Origin: Chara braunii
Taxonomy: Eukaryota; Streptophyta; Charophyceae; Charales; Characeae
Direction of reading: 5' to 3'
DNA: 21,063 nucleotides
Assembly (NCBI GenBank): GCA_003427395.1
Contig: BFEA01000591.1
Span: forward strand, 547,172 to 568,234
A model generated the notes under the pieces. That model made no database searches, had not been told where the DNA came from, and saw only the letters and a list, made by a program, of their open reading frames with translations. The position numbers and the translations under genes are program-made. Position 1 is the stretch's first letter. Each line of letters starts with the position of its first letter. This document shows positions 16,920 through 21,063 of the stretch, in pieces.

Positions 16920-17170
16920 CAGTCAAAGTTTAACCCCTTGACTTCTGTCCAGGCCTGGAGTAGGGCTCATCTCCAGGGTAGTAAGAAACGACTGCCACCA
17001 CAGGTATGGACCTGTGTACCACCCACTCGGCACAGGGTGCAGAAGAGGGTGTGTGGTCTTCAACCGCGCATGGCGGTTGTCTAGCGCCGAGAGATTAACC
17101 CCTCGAGGCGCATGTCAGCCGACACTTGAGTGTCGAATGCGACCCTCGAGATTAACGAGGATCGCATGAG
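16920..17170. repeat. Hairpin cluster 2
   Basis: Successive stem-loops: AGTCAA...TTGACT with loop AGTTTAACCCC (about 16923-16945), CACAGGT-ATGG-ACCTGTG (16999-17016), CAACCGC-GCATG-GCGGTTG (17061-17079), GCGCC...GGCGC around GAGAGATTAACCCCTC (about 17083-17111), CGACACT-TG-AGTGTCG (17120-17135), and ATGCGA-C-CCTCG/CGAGG-A-TCGCAT with loop AGATTAA (17137-17167). Three of the loops share TTAAC, echoing the shared-loop, variable-stem design of array 1. Confidence 0.78.
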
Positions 17171-17860
17171 TATGGGTACTACATACTACGCCATCACGAC
17201 GACCTCTTGTGTATGCTTGCATTGCGAGTAAATATGAGTTAGCCCTGCGTCTGCGCGGTTCTATATTAAGTCTTGCGCGCGACGCCTATCCGATTTCCGC
17301 ATCGGGAAGTTACGGGTTGGCTACTAAGGGACTACGAGTGTTGTCGCGTTGTTTGATGTGTGTGTGTGTGTGTTTTATTTTTGCGTTCGTAGAGTGGTGT
17401 ATGCGTGGTGAGTGGGATACGTCCTAGTCGACCGACACCGAGTCGCGCTTGGGACCTCAGCCCCCCAAGATGTCGGCTCGCGTGCAGGTCCGATAGAGGC
17501 GTACTACCGCGCGTACCCCTTATGCTACAGCGAACGAGAAACGCCCTCGGCTGGTCCACCTCTACGATTGCAACTGATTAGCTTTCGTACTGTGGACTGG
17601 TAGCTCGGCGAGGATACGCCCACCGAAGGGAGGTGACATCTTCCGTACGGTGGAGGTAAGTCGTGCCTCACGTAGGCTTTATCTTGTCGTAGGGGCTCGC
17701 GGGAGGTATGGCTGGCGCAGTCGGCCAGAGCGGTCTGCGGAAGCTCCATGTGTATTCGCGACGAAGGATTTAAAACCAACTCCTGGGTGACGCGGCCGAG
17801 GAGTCTCGCGCTGCCCCGTGCGGTGCCGGACCGATGCCCTTGACAACGGCATGGGGAAAA
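17171..17860. other. Unassigned interval
   Basis: GC-balanced sequence with no recognised gene. A short GT tract lies at about 17358-17374. TGGCGCAGTCGG (17713-17724) matches the Pol III A-box consensus, but no B box is found at a suitable distance and no cloverleaf forms. Confidence 0.45.
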
Positions 17861-17867
17861 ACTGACT

Positions 17868-18012
17868 GGGCAAGATCTTCATATAGAAGAGTTGCCCCTA
17901 TCAATGTCGTGATAGGAGCTAGCCCAGTAGGTTACCGCATATTACTCTTACCCGACTAATACCGGGATCGAACCTGATATGCCGGCCTACTGGGCGCAGC
18001 TCCTTTTGGAGC
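17868..18012. repeat. Nested multi-stem structure
   Basis: Hairpin GGGCAA..TCTTC/GAAGA..TTGCCC (17868-17897) is followed by CCTATCA-ATGTCG-TGATAGG (17897-17916). A large structure comes next: GCCCAGTAGG (17922-17931) pairs perfectly with CCTACTGGGC (17986-17995), enclosing GCATAT/ATATGC (17937-17942 with 17977-17982) and CCCG/CGGG (17951-17954 with 17963-17966). Then comes GCTCC-TTTT-GGAGC (17999-18012). The GGGC at 17992-17995 could instead pair with GCCC at about 18014, so two folds compete. No known RNA family was recognised. Confidence 0.72.
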
Positions 18013-18183
18013 GGCCCAACATTTTTGGCGCGACCGTTTCGGTAGTGCGATCGGTGAAATCGTGCGACTAAAAACAGCCGCGAAGGTCAGTATAGCCCTT
18101 GCGCAAGGATGACATGCATAAATCGAGAAGTGGCCCAAACTATATTTTTGAGTCCATCAGGACACGGACCTGTATTTTGGAGG

Positions 18184-18203
18184 ACGTGGCTGAAAAGCCA
18201 CGT
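18184..18203. repeat. 8-bp stem with GAAA loop
   Basis: ACGTGGCT and AGCCACGT flank the loop GAAA, a GNRA tetraloop if transcribed in this direction. The perfect 12-bp palindrome CCTTGCGCAAGG lies upstream at about 18098-18109. Confidence 0.8.
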
Positions 18204-18699
18204 GAAATTCAACATTGTCGCGCTCGGTGGTCCCGCACCCTGCTGGGAGCGCTGGACCTCACGGTCATGTCACGCAGGATTTATTTATGAAGTTTCATCT
18301 TGTCACTTCTCCAACCGTGCGCGCGTGCTATACCTCTCACGACGCCCTGCGACAGTTCGGGACGTCGCGAGATACAACTTACCTCTACCCAAGGGGCTGT
18401 CACCACCCTTAGGTAGGCGTATCCCTGCTGAGCTATCGGCCCACGTGCGAAGGCTTTTACATGCCTGAGTAGAGGTAGGTCGGCCGAGGGCGTATGCTCG
18501 ATCGCAGTAGCATAATATGGGGTACGCGCGGTAAGACGCCTTGGACTGACCCGTTAGATACTCAGGTCGAACTTTGAGACGGTCGTCTTATTTCCGCTTT
18601 TGTTCTCAAAACATTTTTCCGTCTGACCACTATGTTCAAAGTATCAAAAACAAACCTTATCACTACCAAGAGAATATTCTACCGTACTCAACGTGTGAC
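18204..18699. other. Unassigned interval with inverted repeats
   Basis: No gene was recognised. GGTCC..GGACC (about 18227-18256) and TAAGACG...CGTCTTA (about 18532-18592) are inverted pairs with longer loops. The interval ends where homology with segment A begins on the minus strand. Confidence 0.45.
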
Positions 18700-19150
18700 T
18701 GATCATCAGATAACATAGATATATATATAAGACTGGTTATGAATGTCAAGGTATTACCGCTGAGAACCCTTCCCACTTTCACAAGTGTTGAGTGTCCAAA
18801 CTCTTCACGATGTCAATCTCAGTCCAATCCAAACTATGCACAAGACAGACCTGCACAACATAATGCAAAGACAATTCACATGCCATGCACTAACGACGTC
18901 AACCATCAACCATTGACATTATCCCTCACTCCCCAAACCATGCATGACAGCTCTATCTTTCCTGAGATGCAAGCCCAGCCCCCTCACACTGATTCAAAGG
19001 ACCCTTGAGAGTGACCAGGACCATTTAGGNAANGACCANAGGTGACAGTTTTACNGACCACAAGGTTTGACTTTAGATGTAGGTGTCAAGTCAAAGGAGG
19101 AAAAGTTGAATCGGCAACGACCGACCTGTTATCGAGTGATAACAGAAATT
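18700..19150 (-). repeat. Conserved segment B of the inverted repeat-family pair
   Basis: Read on the minus strand it contains CTGTTATC-ACTC-GATAACAG (complement of 19126-19145), GTTGCCGATTCAACTTTTCC, then ATGGTTGATGGTTGACG followed by GTTAGTGCATGG, then CTTATATATATATCTATG. These match segment A (15800-16233, +) in the same order. Sequence between landmarks is diverged. Five isolated or near-isolated Ns lie at about 19030-19055. No protein-coding potential was recognised. Confidence 0.7.
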
Positions 19151-19700
19151 TGAGTCCTTTATGTGGGGATTCTCCTTCAATCGCAGTAGACCGAAGCAAA
19201 GACCTGCACACACACAGGTCAACAATGATTCAACATCCCCTTACTTGATTCTCACATAATGATATCTGAGGGTCAAGCCCTTACTTCTGGTTTGTGAGCT
19301 TTAGGATCAATATCCCAAAGTCTAACCCCTAGCTTCTATCAACCCTGAGTCATCTGTCACTCCTCCTCCTTTTATTTCAAGGAGTCTCTTTGCTTGTGTC
19401 CTAAGTTGTCCCAGGGGAACTCATATTTCCCCTTACTCTCAGTACTTGCAGTTTCTCTCTTGCTGATAAGCACACCCTTTTGTGCTTACGTGGTAATATA
19501 ATTAAGATCCACTCATGCTGTCCGGTGGTTTCTCCCTTAGGAGTCTATCAATGAACCGAGGTTACGCGGAACTCTTTCTTCTCTAAACCTTTTTCCTACG
19601 ATATCCGCTTTCTTTTACGTTTTCTTTCTAAAGGACATTTGGGGTCGCTCTCGATGGAGCACTCTCTTTTTTTTCTTTTCTCTTCTTCTTGTCCAAACAT
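19151..19700. other. Interval between segment B and hairpin array 3
   Basis: Gene-free, pyrimidine-rich on the + strand. On the minus strand, GTGACAGATGACTCAGGG (near 19370-19353) loosely resembles the GACAGGTGGCGATTCTG site near 15560 and lies a similar distance from the CTGTTATC hairpin (about 210 bp here, about 250 bp there). This offers weak support for equivalent organisation. Confidence 0.4.
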
Positions 19701-19703
19701 GCG

Positions 19704-21063
19704 CAAGTAGTAGGTTGATTCACCAGAGAATCTTCTACTACTTGATCAATCCAAACAATCCATTAGTCAGAAGAGTAGTCGAGTCGCCCTACGAGAGCAC
19801 CCTACCGCCTTTCAAAGTCCAAGCAGCCAAGTAGTTCAGGCAAGCTAGTGCAAGCAATCGGATAACTCACCCGGGAGTATCCTTTTATCAATTAAGCAGG
19901 TGGTTAGGAGGTCCATGTTGAGCCGTCTCAACACTTGACCCTGCATTCAGAGAACATTCTAGATCCAGGTGTTAGTACAGAGTTCAAGTTAATAATAGGT
20001 GACTTTCCCGGAAGCCTCCTATTACTTCTTGATCAGAACTCGGTCTATTTTTTACAAGTGTAATAGGATGACCCTATGGGAGTCACCCTACTACTTACTT
20101 AGAGTCAGACGAGCCAAGATTAAGTCAGTGGACTTAGGCAAGCCGAAGTGTCTTACTTTGTATGTTAGGATGTAGACAAGCAGGCTATAGGATGACCCCT
20201 CGGGAGCCTCATATGTTCGGATCATTAATACTTATTTATTCCTCCTGTCAGTCATACCTAGACAAGTAGCAGGGTTATTCACTCGGTAGTATTCCTCTAC
20301 TGCCCAAACACAATTATCATTAGTAGATCTCTGAATCAAACAAGTACTAGGATAATTCTCCCGGGAGTTATCCTACTACCAGTTTGATGAGTAGGAGATC
20401 AGTTAAAACAACTCCAAGTTAAGTCGCCTTGACCGTTCCCCTACTTTACCCACTCATCGTGAATGAGCAAGAGGTATGTCGACTTTCACGGAAGTCGACC
20501 AGATTGAATTAGACTTAGGAGTTCGTTTACTCACCCGGGAGTACTTAATTCCCTTCCTAAGTCTAGTAAGATCACGTGATTGGAGAACTCCACGGGAGCC
20601 TCTCATAACCTGATTTAAATAATTAGGCCATTAGCATCCGAACGATGCCAATTCATTAGTCATTCCAAAACAAGTAGCAGGGTTACTCACCCGGAAGTAT
20701 CCCTTTTACCTGTCCATAATCAACTCACTTTTTTCCTCGTTAGAAGACCTCTTGATCAAACAAGTACTAGGATAACCCACCCGGGAGCCACCCTACTACC
20801 AGTCTGATAGGTAGGAGATCAGTCAACTTTCACATAAGCCGACCAGATTGACTTAGACTTAGGAGTTTGTGTACTCACCCGGGAGCACTTGATTCCATTC
20901 CTTAGTCTAGTCAAATCAAGTGAGAGGAGAACCCCACGGGAGCCTCCTATAACCTGATTCAATGTTAATTAGATAAACCATTAGTAACTTAAACAAGCCA
21001 ACTTCTTAGTCATACCAAAACAGTTACCAGGGTTACTCACCCGGGAGTACCCCTTTTACTTGC
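19704..21063. repeat. Hairpin array 3: ACCCGGGAG-type apex with variable stems, runs off the window end
   Basis: Some fifteen quasi-palindromic units occur, most with an apex like ACTCACCCGGGAGTA. Clear examples: CAAGTAGTAG/CTACTACTTG with inner GATTC/GAATC (19704-19744), GGATA-A-CTC/GAGTATCC (19860-19882), TAATAGG/CCTATTA (19993-20024), GTAATAGGATGAC/GTCACCCTACTAC (20060-20094, 11 of 13), GTACTAGGATAA/TTATCCTACTAC around CTCCCGGGAG (20344-20379, 11 of 12), GTCGACTT/AAGTCGAC (20478-20499), TAGACTTAGGA/TCCTAAGTCTA with inner TACTC/GAGTA (20510-20565), AGGGTTACT/AGTATCCCT (20679-20704). The last 0.8 kb is also a higher-order tandem repeat. No coding sequence was found. Confidence 0.85.
20263..21063. 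repeat. Higher-order tandem repeat, about 408 and 348 bp units plus start of a third
   Basis: Landmarks recur in order: CAAGTAGCAGGGTTA (20264, 20672, and a variant at about 21020), ATCAAACAAGTACTAGGATAA (about 20335 and 20755), GTAGGAGATCAGT (about 20391 and 20811), AGACTTAGGAGTT (20511 and 20855), CCACGGGAGCCTC (about 20590 and 20934). The second unit is shorter because roughly 75 bp around the GTCGACTT hairpin is missing. Each unit carries several different hairpins, so the hairpin set is duplicated as a block. Confidence 0.85.

Noticed and set aside
17713-17790. tRNA gene suggested by a perfect A box
   Set aside because: No B box lies within a reasonable distance and no cloverleaf or anticodon arm can be drawn.
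17930-17990. Minus-strand B box GGTTCGATCCC as part of a tRNA
   Set aside because: The T-arm stem does not pair well and no A box lies upstream. The sequence is better explained by the nested hairpins.
18739-19248. Plus-strand frames of 60-90 codons
   Set aside because: They have no domain or codon signature, include Ns, and lie within a segment homologous to non-coding DNA at 15.8-16.2 kb on the other strand.
14017-21063. CRISPR-like reading of the interspersed hairpin units
   Set aside because: Repeat units are imperfect, spacing ranges from about 42 to 113 bp, stems vary between units, there are no cas genes, and the context is eukaryotic.

Overview
The window looks like repeat-rich nuclear DNA from a eukaryote. 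It has long microsatellites, a hAT-superfamily transposase relic, a decayed nuclear-type large-subunit rRNA fragment, a short non-autonomous DNA transposon with target-site duplications, scattered Ns and a 203-base gap. No bacterial operon, ribosome binding site or prokaryotic gene order is visible. The mix of (TTGA)n/(CA)n microsatellites and a DUF659/hAT-like transposase would suit a plant-lineage genome, perhaps a charophyte alga such as Chara. That placement is inference from recall and was not tested.

Layout. 1-2.5 kb: microsatellite composite, AT-rich block, a 282-bp tandem duplication, two foldback sequences, GA/CTT tracts and a 10-bp GC-rich minisatellite. 2.55-7.23 kb: the only convincing protein-coding sequence, a hAT-like transposase with a BED-like zinc finger, a DUF659/RNase H-like core, a hATC dimerisation end and a roughly 750-residue acidic, low-complexity C-terminal extension. 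It is broken by two TAG codons and one frameshift. 7.23-11.4 kb: T-rich 3' repeats, a second copy of the AC-rich repeat, GGCC-rich and CGTACG-rich clusters, and further (TTGA)n-hairpin-(CA)n composites around the gap. 11.39-11.6 kb: the rRNA fragment. 11.6-13.7 kb: no gene, with two weak tRNA-like Pol III box pairs.

13.7-21.06 kb is the most unusual part. It is non-coding and dense in hairpins. Array 1 (14.0-14.93 kb) has about a dozen stem-loops that mostly share an apical loop motif while their stems differ in sequence yet remain self-complementary. Array 3 (19.70-21.06 kb) does the same around a different apex (ACCCGGGAG-type), organised into a higher-order repeat of about 350-410 bp. The segments next to the two arrays (15.8-16.23 kb on + and 19.15-18.7 kb on -) are diverged homologues in inverted orientation. 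So the two arrays probably belong to two related elements facing each other, possibly large retroelement LTR/leader regions. The + copy carries a 543-bp hAT-type MITE with an 8-bp target-site duplication. The DNA between the inverted copies holds more hairpins, including a nested three-stem structure.

No set of genes works together here. The coding content is a dead or dying transposase, and the interest lies in the repeat and secondary-structure architecture.
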